From Humulus lupulus (Eukaryota > Streptophyta > Magnoliopsida > Rosales > Cannabaceae), in NCBI RefSeq assembly GCF_963169125.1, contig NC_084802.1, positions 118,176,903-118,240,902 on the forward strand: a stretch of DNA of 64,000 nucleotides, read 5' to 3'. A model generated the notes under the pieces. The model saw only the letters and a program-made list of their open reading frames with translations, was not told the DNA's origin and ran no database searches. Numbering within the stretch: position 1 is the stretch's first letter; every line of letters begins with the position of its first letter. Shown in pieces: positions 24,836-35,974 of this stretch. Position numbers and translations under genes: made by a program.

Positions 24836-26132
24836 TTCTCTTGAGATTTGAGTTAGAACTATACAACTGTCCTGGGCCCCTCCGGCTCAACGCATCTGCC
24901 ACCACGTTGGCTTTCCTAGGATGGTAAAGGATATCACAATCATAATCCTTAACCAACTCCAACAAACATCTCTGTCTCATATTCAGATCCTTCTGAATGA
25001 AGAAATACTTCAGATTCTTATGGTCGGTGTATATCTCGCACTTCTCTCCATACAGATAATGACGCCACACCTTCAGTGCAAATGCCACTGCCGCTAACTC
25101 CAAATCATGAGTCGGATACCTCTGTTCATACTCTTTCAGCTGTCGAGACACATAAGCTATAACTTTCTCGTTCTGCATCAGCACACAGCCTAAACCCAAC
25201 CTTGATGCATCACAATAGACCACGAACTTCCCTTCCTCCATAGGAAGACTCAACACAGGCGCAAAAATAAGCCGTCGCTTCAACTCCTGAAAGCTGTTCT
25301 CACACTTTTCTGACCAAATGAACTTCTGATTCTTTCTTGTCAACTCTGTCATCGGCGAAGAAATCTTCGAGAACCCCTCTACAAACCGCCTGTAGTAACC
25401 AACTAACCCAAGGAAACTCCTCACTTCTGAAGCATTCCTCGGCCTCGGCCAATCTCTAACTGCTTCTACTTTGGACTGATCCACCTTAATCTCTTCTGCC
25501 CCAACTATATGTCCAAGAAAGGTCACCTCTAGTAGCCAGAACTCACACTTCTTAAACTTGGCGTACAACTGATGCTCTCTTAACCTCTGCAAAACCTGTC
25601 GAAGATGCTGCTCATGTTCTGCCTCTGAACTGGAGTATACCAAGATGTCGTCGATGAAGACAATGACGAACTGGTCCAAAAAGTCCTTGAACACTCTGTT
25701 CATCAGATCCATAAAAGTTGCTGGGGCATTGGTCAGACCAAAAGACATGACCAAGAACTCATAATGCCCATAACGCGTCCGGAAAGCTGTCTTTGGTATA
25801 TCCTCATCCTTGATCCTCAGCTGGTGATAACCAGATCGAAGATCAATCTTTGAGAACACCGTCTTACCTTGCAGTTGATCGAATAAGTCATCAATCCTCG
25901 GCAGAGGGTACTTGTTCTTAATAGTTAACTTGTTCAATTCTCTGTAATCGATGCACATCCTCAAAGTCCCGTCCTTCTTCTTAATAAACAACACTGGAGC
26001 GCCCCATGGAGAGTAGCTAGGTCTGATAAACCCCAAATCCAGAAGTTCTTGCAACTGTATCTTCAACTCTTTCAATTCTACTGGTGCCATCCTGTATGGT
26101 GTCCTGGATACTGGTTCTGTCCCCGGTGCCAA
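24828..26132 (-). CDS. Del-C reverse transcriptase and RNase H
   Basis: Same frame as gag-protease but separated from it by TAG codons at 26289-26291 and 26145-26147 (Del-B has Gln at both). RT motifs in order: [84 protein letters not shown] and the active site [10 protein letters not shown] (residues about 155-164). The connection [11 protein letters not shown] is followed by RNase H with [45 protein letters not shown] and [11 protein letters not shown]. The end at 24828 is artificial: one extra base near 24855 shifts the frame and the reading continues in the integrase ORF. Role: copies the element RNA into cDNA and removes the RNA strand. Confidence 0.93.
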   Translation of the reverse strand: MAPGTEPVSRTPYRMAPVELKELKIQLQELLDLGFIRPSYSPWGAPVLFIKKKDGTLRMCIDYRELNKLTIKNKYPLPRIDDLFDQLQGKTVFSKIDLRSGYHQLRIKDEDIPKTAFRTRYGHYEFLVMSFGLTNAPATFMDLMNRVFKDFLDQFVIVFIDDILVYSSSEAEHEQHLRQVLQRLREHQLYAKFKKCEFWLLEVTFLGHIVGAEEIKVDQSKVEAVRDWPRPRNASEVRSFLGLVGYYRRFVEGFSKISSPMTELTRKNQKFIWSEKCENSFQELKRRLIFAPVLSLPMEEGKFVVYCDASRLGLGCVLMQNEKVIAYVSRQLKEYEQRYPTHDLELAAVAFALKVWRHYLYGEKCEIYTDHKNLKYFFIQKDLNMRQRCLLELVKDYDCDILYHPRKANVVADALSRRGPGQLYSSNSNLKRIG

Positions 26133-26288
26133 CTCAATCTCAAACTATATCTCCCTACGCGGCGGTAACCCTGGTAAATCCTCACGGAAGACATCCAAGA
26201 ACTCACACACCAATCTGGTCTCTCCCGGCCCTGCCGGCATAACTCTGGTGGTATCCACCACACTAGCTAGAAAACCTATGCATCCCCC

Positions 26289-27874
26289 CTACAGCAAGTC
26301 CCTGGCTCTCAATGCCGAAATTATAGGTACACGAGGTCCAGACACCGCACCCACAAAGACAAAAGGGTCCTCGCCCTCAGGCTCAAAGGTAACCATCTTC
26401 CTCCTACAATCAATCGTAGCCCCATACCTAGCCAGCCAATCCATTCCTAGAATCATATCAAAGTCTCCCAAATCTAATTCAATTAAATCCACCGAGAGTT
26501 CCCTACCATCAACCATCACTAGAAGTGCCCTAATCCACCTCCTAGAGACTACCAATTCCCCTGTAGGCAACAAAGTCCCAAACCCCGCAGTCCAATACTC
26601 ACTAGGTCTACACAGTCTATCAATCACTCTACTAGAAACAAAAGAATGTGTAGCACCAGAATCAATCAATACTGTAAAAGGAAAGCCAGCACTAGAAAGC
26701 TGACCTGTCACTACTGAGGGACTAGCCTCAGCCTTGGCCTGAGTCAAGGTGAATACTCGAGCTGGAGTCAAGCTATCCACCTTTCCCGCTTCTCCTTTCT
26801 TCACCGCTGGGCAGTCTTTCCTGAGATGCCCCACTGCCCCACACACAAAACATGCCTTGGCCCAACACTCGCCCAGATGGCGTCTTCTACACCTCGGGCA
26901 CTCTGGATAGGTCCGCCATGCCTCACGGCCACCCTGACGGCCACCCTGATCACCCCGACCCCTCCTATCAGGACCAGGAGCGGCCGAAGTTTCAGGAGTC
27001 TTCCTCTTGAAGTCACTGGGGCCTCCGCCCCTACCTATCCCTAAATAAGGAGGCACCTCCCTGCGGCCCTCACGCCTCACTGCGCTCTCCTTCCATATCT
27101 TGTTCTCTGCTTCCTCAGCGGTAAGAGCTCTCTCAACGGCCTGGGCATAAGTTGTTCCTCCAGGTACCGTTGTGATCCTGACATCCCGGGCTATCATAGC
27201 ATTAAGCCCCCTGATAAAACGATCTTGCCTAGCAACATCAGTAGGCACAAGATCTGGTGCAAACTTCGCGAGCCTATCAAATCTCAGGGCATACTCAGTA
27301 ACAGTCATATTGCCCTGTACCAAACTCACAAACTCATTGACCTTTGCTGCCCTGACAGCAACATTGTAGTAATTCTGGCCAAACAAATCCTTGAAACCTT
27401 CCCAAGTCAAAGTGGCAACATCCCTAGTCAGCGATGCCACTTCCCACCAAATGCGGGCATCCTCCCTCAACATATAAGTGGCACAGGCTACTATATCCTG
27501 TCCCTCAATTCTCATAAAATCCAGAATTATTGTAATCATAGTTAGCCACTTCTCGGCTTTCAAAGGATCTGGTCCACCCTCAAAAACTAGGGGTTGCTGC
27601 TTCCTGAACCGTTCATACAACGGTTCCCACTTGTTAACAACCTCTCCAGGCTGCACAGCTGGTACCACTGCAGGTGGTACTATAGGGGCAGCACTCCCTG
27701 ATGGAGCCTGCTGTCGCAGAATACGAATCTGTTATCCTGACTCAGTAATTGAGCCTGCATCTCTGCCATTAACTACTACCAGTTCTCAGGGACTGGCGGG
27801 GGAGTCTGGCCCTGATCATCACTACCGGTCCCGGACCTAGTGTCGGCTAGTTGTACGGATTTTCTTAGACGCAT
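26289..27874 (-). pseudogene. Del-C gag and aspartic protease
   Basis: ATG at 27874 (MRLRKSVQ). Soon after, ENW is followed by two adjacent TAG codons (27773-27778) where Del-B reads two Gln. A frameshift lies near 27730, and from 27668 the frame is open for 459 codons. Capsid signature: WEPLYERFRKQQPLVFEGG, YMLREDARIWWEVAS and TVTEYALRFDRLAKFAP. A basic Gly/Arg-rich stretch is followed by two Cys/His clusters, including a perfect CCHC knuckle CFVCGAVGHLRKDC. The protease has LIDSGATHSFVS and ILGMDWLARYGATIDC. The frame ends with TAG (26289-26291) where Del-B has CAG, then reads on in the same frame into RT. Gag packages RNA; the protease cuts the polyprotein. Confidence 0.9.
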
Positions 27875-28271
27875 AGCTGTCCAAGTCAATCTGCAAATAA
27901 CGACTCAGCGGTCAGACCATGGTGACAGGGTAAAAACTTCTCCAAAACTCATCAATAGAGCATAATCAACCACAGGTAACCAACACATATAAGCATCCAT
28001 GCACCATATACAATTAATCATCCACATACTCATTTACATGCACGACAATGTTAATAGAGATGCCTCAATATTTTCACACAGCAATCAAGGGCCAGGCCCT
28101 ATCAGTATCTCATGCTTCCTAGTAATCCAGTAAATAAAAGCATTCATAACTCATCTCAGGCACATAAACACATAAACACACATATACACATTACCGAACC
28201 CTGATTTGAGCTTGTCTCCAGCAGCGAATGTACATGTCCAGGCTGTCTTCAGGAACCCTTAAACCTAGGAC

Positions 28272-28283
28272 GCTCTGATTCCA
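28272..28283 (-). other. Del-C primer binding site
   Basis: Minus strand TGGAATCAGAGC three bases after the 5' LTR. This is the initiator-Met tRNA site TGGTATCAGAGC with one T-to-A change. Confidence 0.7.
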
Positions 28284-28286
28284 AGT

Positions 28287-30525
28287 TGTAACGCCCTGGA
28301 TAGCCAAGACCGTTACACTGTGTACTTATAAAGGTGCAGGACTTGCTAATCAAGTCATTAACTTGAAAACGTGTCACTGAGCATGTGAAAGCTAAGGTTA
28401 AAAAGTTTTGGTCTCAAAAGACTCATTTCATTTATTTAAACTATAGTAAACATGGGATCCCATACGAAAACAAAGTTAGAATAAGTTTACAGACTCCCCA
28501 AAAGTACTTCAGTATCCACTAGCCATACTAAGGCAAAACAGACAGTCTTTAGGTTCCATGTCCTTGCTTAGATCTCAACCGTGGCGGCCGAGCACCTGGC
28601 TATGTACATTCCGCTCGCTGAGCTCTCCAATCAGGGCTGATCTAACTTGCCCTTGCCTTTACCTGCACCACGTAGCACCCGTGAGCCAAGGCCCAGCAAG
28701 AAAACATCATAAGCAACTCAAACAATATTAACAGGAAATTAGTTCAATATGCATGTATTCTCATCAGATAATCCTCAACAGACATTCAACATATGCAATC
28801 CAATTCAAGATACATTCTATCACATATAACATTCATATCAAATAATATTCAGGGCCGACGACTTAGGCCGCACCCTCTGTTTAACCCACTGACTCCGGCC
28901 CGCTTAAACTGAGCTCAATGCATAATAAGCTATCCTCGGCTACCAGTGGCCGAGCCGCGCCCTGTGCGCTAGTGAAACCCTTGGCTCCCGTAGGCCGTTG
29001 GTTCACTAAATGGCTTGCATGGCATAATACCATCTTTTCAAGCATATACAATAGGGAGCCCTTAGTCCCGTCACATATATTCAACCAGGTGCAGTTTTCT
29101 TGCCTTTAGTTTGTACAGTTATTGATTACGAGCAATGCCCCTCTAGCACGATCCGTTCCCGGGTCTAAGCCTTTATCACCTAGTCACAACCAAGGTATAA
29201 GGTTCCATTAATACTTGGATATAGGTTTCTGGTGATAAAACTAACTCCCGGGAATCTGAATTCCACCAAGCACGGTGGTGAAACCAATCCCGAGCACACT
29301 AGACCACCATCCCGTGCCTAAAACCCTCAAAAACTCATGTGTGCAACCAAGGGCTGCGGCCCCCGAAGCCTAGCTGCGACCCTAGCCTCAAAACAGAACC
29401 TTTCCCATGCTGAACCACACATGCGTCGTGGCCCTTGCCTTGGGCGCCGCGGCGTGCTCCCTTGGCCGAGCCTCCTTGGCTCCTTTGCATGCTAGGGCCG
29501 CAGCGCTCTAGAACAGAGCCGCGACCCTCCCCTTCAAACCCAGAATTTACACCATTTCTAATCCTGAAACCTCACCTTGGACCACCCCAAAGCTTCCCAA
29601 CTCCTAACAAATTAATCCCAACTCCTTTAACATGATCTAAAAAACATAATTCCACATAAAAGACAACCTAGCACACTCTAATCTTCTCCTTTCAATTTCT
29701 GAAACCCAAAAGCTATAAACCAGCCATTCAAACCCAATTTAAAACCTCTAAACCAGGAGTTAAAGCTTACCTTTCCTGTTGAATCACCTCACCAAGCTAT
29801 AGCCAAGCTAAGTCCCCAAGTTTCCTTCTTAATTCTGCCTTAAAACATTAAAACCATATTTGCTTCAACACTTAACCAAAACCCAGCTAGAACTCAGAAT
29901 TCAACCACATAAAAGAAGATTAGATGCTTACCTTAATCCCTATTTTAGTTCTTGATTTACTCCTGAGCTAGACCTCCAAATCCACACCACAAATCTCAGA
30001 AATTCCAGCTTGTTCCCCCTTAAGTTTTCTGTGTTTTCTTTCCTTCCCTTTGAGCGTGAAAGAGAGCTGAGATAAAAGATTTTAGCCGGTTTATGTTTTT
30101 CTTCTAAAAGCTTCCTTATGTCTAACTTACCCGTTAAGTCAATCCCGAGGCTCGGGGCGCCGGAACCGTCCCCGAGGCTAAAATGGTAAAATCCCCCAAT
30201 ATTCCCACCTAGACATCCTAACCTCAAATATATCTCCATATATTTATTTTCATGACCCGATAGTCCAAATCTCCACCCGCTATCTAAAAATATCCCCGAC
30301 TTTTTCCAAAGTCATATCTTAAGTCCCGTTGTGACTTTTCCCCACTACCTGACCCTAGAATCGTCTTGGGTCATGCTCTGCGAACCTATCCACATAATAC
30401 CATCAATTATCATATAAACGTTACTAAACTTATAATTACTCATTAAATCACAATTATTCCATTAATGCCCTCCTGGCACACTAATAAAGGCCCTTAAACC
30501 TTATTAGCGATTTTGGGTCGTTACA
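28287..30525 (-). repeat. Del-C 5' LTR
   Basis: Plus strand TGTAACGCCCTGG...GGGTCGTTACA, 2239 bp, collinear with 20995-23296. It directly abuts the primer binding site at its left. The GC-rich CCGCGGC block is at about 29350-29530. Confidence 0.9.
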
Positions 30526-30530
30526 TTATG

Positions 30531-31029
30531 TGTCTGTCATAACACGCTAAATATCTGGTTAACTACCTTATGGATCATCTGATTATTTGTATTGCTTATG
30601 TTATGTTGTATGGTTTTCTTGCTGGGCCTTGGCTCACAGGTGCTACGTGGTGCAAGTAAAGGCAAGGGCATTGTGGACCAATCCTGAGTTGGAGAGCTCT
30701 GGGGTGGGATGTACATAGTCAGCTGCTCGTCCGCCACGGCCGAGGGATAATATAGGGACAGGAAAACCTAAAATGCGTATTTTTCCATTAGAGGGCTTGT
30801 GATTGTATAGAACTTTTAAAAGTTTTTAAATTGTCCTTAAACCCTGTTTTTGGGATCCTATGTACCAAACATTTAATTAAATGAAAATTTATCTATTTAT
30901 GACCAAAATATTTTAACCCTAACTCGATTATGACTTTAGGGTCACATTTTTAACTAAATGACTTGATTAGTGAGTCTTGCACGATTATAAACACACAGTG
31001 TAACGATCTTGGTTACCCAGGGCATTACA
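30531..31029 (+). repeat. Del-B 5' LTR, second part
   Basis: Continues the LTR after the Del-C target duplication. It contains CTTGCTGGGCCTTGGCTCAC near 30619 and ends ACCCAGGGCATTACA at 31029. The matching stretch of the 3' LTR runs 34341-34846. Confidence 0.85.
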
Positions 31030-31032
31030 ACT

Positions 31033-31045
31033 TGGTATCAAAGCC
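31033..31045 (+). other. Del-B primer binding site
   Basis: TGGTATCAAAGCC, three bases after the LTR end, is the initiator-Met tRNA site with one G-to-A change. The leader that follows is collinear with that of Del-A. Confidence 0.75.
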
Positions 31046-31457
31046 GTCTAGGTTTAAGGGTTCCTGAAGACTGGCTGGACATGTACACTCGTTGCTAAAG
31101 ACAAGCTCGACTCAAGGTTTGGTAATTGTATATTTGTGCATATGTGCTTAAGTGTTTGAAAGGAAAATGAATGCTTTAATCTGTATGACTACTAGGGAGC
31201 ATGAGTTACAGATAGGGCCTGGCCCTTGACTGTTGTGTGATGATATTGAGGAGTGCTTATTAGCATTGCTATGCATGTGAATGAATATCTGAATGATTAT
31301 TTGCATAGTGATTGCATATGGATGAATATATGGATAATTTCCTATATCTTGATTGCTTGTGATTGTTTGATTCCCAGTGGTGGATTATGGAAAGATTATT
31401 ACCCTGTCATCATAGTCTGATCAACGAGTCGTTATTTGCAGATTAATTTGGATAGCT

Positions 31458-33225
31458 ATGCGTCCAAGGCAATTAACATGACTAGTCGGCACTGGGTCTA
31501 AGACTAAAGATGGTGACTAGGGCCAGAACCCTCTGCCAGTCCCTAAGAACTGGCAGCAGATTTTGGCAAACATGCAAGCCTAGCTTCAGAGCCAAGAAGA
31601 ACATATATGTCTTCTAAGACAGCAGGCTCTGTCAGGGAGTGCTACAGCAGGTACAGCAATTGTGCCACCTGCTATGGCACTACTTTTACAGACATCGAAA
31701 GTTGGGAACAGGTGGGAACCATTGTATGAACGATTCAGGAGGCAGCATCCTCCAACCTTTGAGGGAGGACCAGATCCACTGAAGGTCAAGCAGTGGATGA
31801 GTATGATTACCTCTATCTTGGATTTTATGAGGGTAGAAGGTAATGAATGGGTTGCCTGTCCCACATATATGCTGAGAGAGGATGCCCATATTTGGTGGGA
31901 AGTGGCATCACAGACTAAAGATGTTACTACTCTGGATTGGGATGGATTCAAGGATTTGTTTTGACAGAATTATTATAACGTTGTCGTCAGGGCAGCGAAA
32001 GTGAATGAATTTGTGGGGTTGGTATAGGGCAATATGACAGTTACAGAATACGCCTTGAATTTTGACAGACTTGTAAAGTTCGCACCAGATCTTGTGCCTA
32101 CTGACGCAACTAGGTAGGGCAGATTAATCAAAGGGCTTAATGCTATGATAGCCCAAGATGTGAGAATTATAAATGCAACTGGGGGACAACTTATGCCCAG
32201 GCTGTTGAGAAGGCTCTTACCACTGAGGATGCAGAAAACAAGATTTGGAAGGAGAGCTCTGCAAGACGAGAGGTTCACAACGCGGTGCCTCCACATTCAG
32301 GGTATGGTAGGGGCGAAAGCCCTGGTGATCTGAAGAGGAAGACCCCTGACACTACGACCACTGTTGGTCCTAATAGGAGGGGTCGGGGTGTTCAGGGTGG
32401 CCTCCAGGGAGGCGGTGACACATGGAAGAGCTACCCAGAGTGCACGAGGTGCAGAAGACGCCATCAGGGTGAGTGTCGGGCAAAGGCCTGTTATGTATGT
32501 GGGGTGGTGGGACACTTGAAGATGGACTTCCCAACAGTAAAGAAAGGGGAAGCAGGGAAGGTGGACAGCTTAACTCCAGCTCGAGTGTTCACCTTGACGC
32601 AAGCAGAGGCTGAGGCTAGTCCCTCGGTGGTGACAGGTAAGCTTTCTAGCGATGGCTCCCCTTTTATTGTATTGATTGACTCTGGTGCTATGCATTCATT
32701 TGTTTCTAGTAAGGAGATTGATATATTGTGTTGACCTAGTGAGTACTATATTGCAGGGTTTCGAACTATTTTTCCTACAGAGGAACTGGTAGTTTGTAGG
32801 AGATGGATTGGAAGCGCTGCCAATAATGGTTGATGGTAGAGAGCTATCAGTAGACTTGATTGAGTTAGGTATGGAGGACTTTGACATGATTTTGTTCATG
32901 GATTGGCTAGTTAGATATGGGGCTACCATTGATTGTAGGAAGAAGATGGTGACTTTTGAGCCTGAGGGAGAGGATCCCTTTATGTTCGTGGGTGCGGTAT
33001 GTGGACCCCGCATACCCATGATATCAGCACTGAGAGCTAGGGACTTATTACAGGGAGGATGTATAAGTTTCCTGGCTAGTGTGATGGATACTACCAGAGT
33101 GTTGCCAACAGGGCCGAAAAAGACCAGATTAGTTCATGAGTTATTGGATGTGTTCCTTGAGGATTTACCAGGGCAGCCACCGCACAGGGAGAATCAGTTT
33201 GTTATTGAGTTAGCACCGGGGACAG
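31458..33225 (+). pseudogene. Del-B gag and protease, multiply broken
   Basis: Collinear with Del-C gag. It starts at ATG 31458 (MRPRQLT, cf. MRLRKS in Del-C). The capsid region WEPLYERFRRQHPPTFEGG, YMLREDAHIWWEVAS and TVTEYALNFDRL is followed by a zinc knuckle CYVCGVVGHLKMDFP (last Cys changed to Phe) and the protease motif LIDSGAMHSFVS, then MDWLVRYGATIDCRKKM. Against Del-C, stops replace Gln at 32025-32027 and 32115-32117 (both TAG). Other breaks are TGA at 31962-31964, a 1-nt frameshift near 32170, TGA at about 32732, and a frameshift near 32810. Coding similarity ends at 33225 just before RT. Confidence 0.85.
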
Positions 33226-34846
33226 GTAAGAATTTCATTTTTTCTGGTTTTAGGTTTTCACTTGTTCTTGTAAGTTCCGAGTTTAATTTTGGAAGACTGG
33301 GTTGTTGGGATGAAGTTTTAGGAACACTAGCTTGGGAATTGAGGGTTGAGGCTTGGAGTGGCATTGGAGGCAGCCTAAGTCGAATTCCTATCTAAGGTAA
33401 TGATTTTTGACCCTTGATTGCCTTGTGTTTTCTTGGTTTTCAGTTAGTGTTCTTGAGCTTCAAAGCACAATTTTGATTTATGTGTTTGATGAGGTTTTTA
33501 GCTAAGTTGTAGTGTTATTATGTTGTTTTGGGTGAGCTATAGTGGTTTATGGGGTCAATTTTTTGTTTGGCTGATGATTGGGGAAGATTTTTGGAGCTTT
33601 AGCTTGGGGAGGTTCGAAGAGGGAAACCCAGAAATTTACATTTCTGGTACTAGCGCTGTAGCGCTAGGTTGGGAGCGCTACAGCGTTAGGCTACGTTTCT
33701 GGGGGGCTAGAGTCTCTGACTCTAGCGCTGTAGCGCTCATCAGGTAGCGTTGTAGCACTACTCAGCTTTCAAAACTTGATTTTTGGGTAATTTTTAGGGT
33801 TGTTGTCCAGGCGCTCGAGATTGATTCCACCACCCCATTTGGTGGAATTGGAGTTCCCGAGAGCTTGGAATTGGTCCCAAGATTGGTTTATGGAATCAAA
33901 TTATAATGAGGGTGCTACTTATGGTATGTGACCGTTTGGGCTTGGGGACAGGATTGTACTCGAGGGGCCGTCTCTTGAAATCTAGTGCATGTGTAAAAGG
34001 TAAGAAAACTGCACCCTTTTGTGTGGTTGTGATGGGACTAAGGGTTCCCTATATTTGAATACAGATATTGTATGGTTATGATTTTCCTTGTGAGCATGAA
34101 ATAAACGGCCTAAGAGTGTCGTGATTGATATTTGCGCACAGGATGCGGCTCGGCCACTGAGAGCTGAGGTCAATTAAATAATCACTAAGCTCGGCCTAAG
34201 CGAGCCGGAGTCAGTGGGTTAAATAGAGGGTACCCAGAGTATTGCATGATGACTATGATATGTTTATTATTGTTAATGATGTTTATGGCTTGTTGAGTAC
34301 TGAGATGAATGGCTTTTGAATCGTTGATTTCCATCACTGGTTATGTGTCTGACCTAACACGCTGAATATCTGGTTAACTGCCTTATGGATCATCGTATTA
34401 TCCGTATTGCATATGTTATGCTTTATGGTTTTCTTGTTGGGCCTTGGCTCACGGTTTCTACGTAGTGAAGGTAAAGGAAAGGTCATTGTGGACCAATCCT
34501 GAGTTGGAGTGCTCTGGGGGTGAGATGTACATATTCAGTTGCTCGTCCGCCACGACCGAGGGACAGTACAAGGACAGTAAAATCTAAAATGCGTAGTTTT
34601 CCATTATAGTGGCTTTTGATTGTATAGAACTTTTGAAAGTTTGTAAATTGTCCTTAAACCCTGTTTTTGGGACCCCATGTACCAAACGTTTAATTAAATG
34701 AAAATTTATCTATTTATGACCAAAATATTTTAACCCTAACTCGATTATGACTTTAGGCTCATGTTTTTAACTAAATGATTTGATTAGCGAGTCTTGCACG
34801 ATTATAAACTCACAGTGTATCGGTCTTGGTTACCCAGGGCGTTACA
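33226..34846 (+). repeat. Del-B 3' LTR, 5'-truncated
   Basis: GTAAGAATTTCATTTTTTCT at 33226 corresponds to 19865 in the 5' LTR, and from there the two are collinear to the end (GCGCTGTAGCGCTAGG block near 33650, GCTCGGCCTAAGCGAGCCGG near 34189, GGGCGTTACA at 34846). The ORF 32808-33395 reads from protease into this LTR and is a product of the deletion, not a gene. Confidence 0.8.
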
Positions 34847-35083
34847 ATAAATAAGTTTAAATCAAGGTTCAAATTATAAATAACTAATTTGATAATAGAT
34901 TTGAATAATTGTTTAATTAATTAAATAAATAGAAAATATTATAGGCATTGATTTTAAGTCCAACAGGCTTATAATCAAATGGGAAATTTCACAAGCCTAA
35001 AGCCCATGATAATTTCGTCCTAGGGCAGATTATTGGCTATTATTTTATTAATTTTTTAATTAAATAAATGACCTAATTGAGTC

Positions 35084-35090
35084 TATAAAA
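35084..35090 (+). promoter_or_regulatory. TATA box of the Cop-2 LTR
   Basis: TATAAAA within GAGTCTATAAAAGGAATG, in the promoter position expected of a copia LTR (end of U3), with a T/C-rich stretch downstream. Confidence 0.5.
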
Positions 35091-35214
35091 GGAATGTTAA
35101 GTGAGAGTGGAAATCAAATGACAGACAATGGTTTTCAGATAGGTTTTAGATTCTCTCTAAACATAAGTCATTTTCTAAACCTGTAGAGTCCCAGAATTTA
35201 CTTAGCTAGTTAGA

Positions 35215-35420
<206 letters not shown>

Positions 35421-35649
35421 TGTTCATTACTGTGGATTTTGGTTCAAGTCGGGACTTAGTTGAACACTCGTAATAATACTTATAGATTTTATAAGTTTAA
35501 CCTATAGTTTAAGAATATTAATTATAACATAAGGTTTGATTAATATTGCTGGTCCTAGATATATTATTCAATTATAACCTAAGGTTTAGATAGAGCCAAT
35601 AAGAATATGACACTTGTCATAAGCATGATTATTAAGGAATTAAGTATTT

Positions 35650-35974
35650 TGATATATCGCCTGACGAAGGATACGGAAAACACGTTGGCGTTGCACGGAC
35701 GTACGAACGAAGGCTCCGGACTAGGGCAGAGTTGATATATCGCCATATACGGGCGATATATCGGCCTTAGTGGGTTTTTTTTTTTAATTTTTGTTTTTAA
35801 TTTTGAAAATAAGGCTTATCTACTTAGACCTACCTCTTAACATTTTTGACTGAGTCTTAAGCCTCTGATTGACGAATATTCAAATATTTTCAATTATATT
35901 CATTATTTTTATTCAAATAAAAAAATAGGGTTAGTTTCACTCCATACCTCTATAAATAGGACCTAGTACCCAGC
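35650..35974 (+). repeat. Del-D 5' LTR, first part (U3 with promoter)
   Basis: It contains a perfect 11-bp inverted repeat GATATATCGCC / GGCGATATATC (35734-35744 and 35752-35762, 7-nt loop) and a TATA box TATAAATA at 35951-35958. Tat-B begins at 35975, about 24 bp after the TATA box and therefore close to the expected transcription start. Confidence 0.6.
35951..35958 (+). promoter_or_regulatory. TATA box of Del-D LTR
   Basis: TATAAATA in CCTCTATAAATAGGACC. The promoter is separated from the rest of its transcription unit by Tat-B. Confidence 0.6.

Larger units (their letters stand above)
20995..30525 (-). mobile_element. Del-C: nearly complete Del/Tekay chromovirus
   Basis: 9531 bp, TG...CA termini and perfect 5-bp duplication TTATG (20990-20994 and 30526-30530) in the Del-B 5' LTR. 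LTRs are 20995-23296 and 28287-30525. Internal order on the minus strand: PBS, gag, zinc knuckle, protease, RT, RNase H, integrase, chromodomain, PPT. The LTRs are closely similar by eye, so it is among the younger insertions. The polyprotein is broken by two tandem TAG near its start, a frameshift near 27730, two more TAG, a 1-nt frameshift between RNase H and integrase, and a TAG near the end. Otherwise all domains are present. Confidence 0.93.
19195..34846 (+). mobile_element. Del-B: Del/Tekay element with large internal deletion, contains Del-C
   Basis: The flanks repeat ATAAA (19190-19194 and 34847-34851). The 5' LTR is 19195-20994 plus 30531-31029, followed by PBS, leader and a decayed gag-protease region. 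At 33225/33226 protease/RT-linker sequence passes directly into the middle of the 3' LTR, so RT, RNase H, integrase and about the first 665 bp of the 3' LTR are missing. The 3' LTR ends GGGCGTTACA at 34846. The first bases of the 5' LTR are diverged (TCTAAACGACTC where TGTAACGACCC is expected, with a few extra bases), so the exact left end is inferred from the duplication. Confidence 0.75.

Noticed and set aside
26248..27840. Plus-strand ORFs across Del-C gag
   Set aside because: Antisense shadows of the gag-protease frame with no independent motif.
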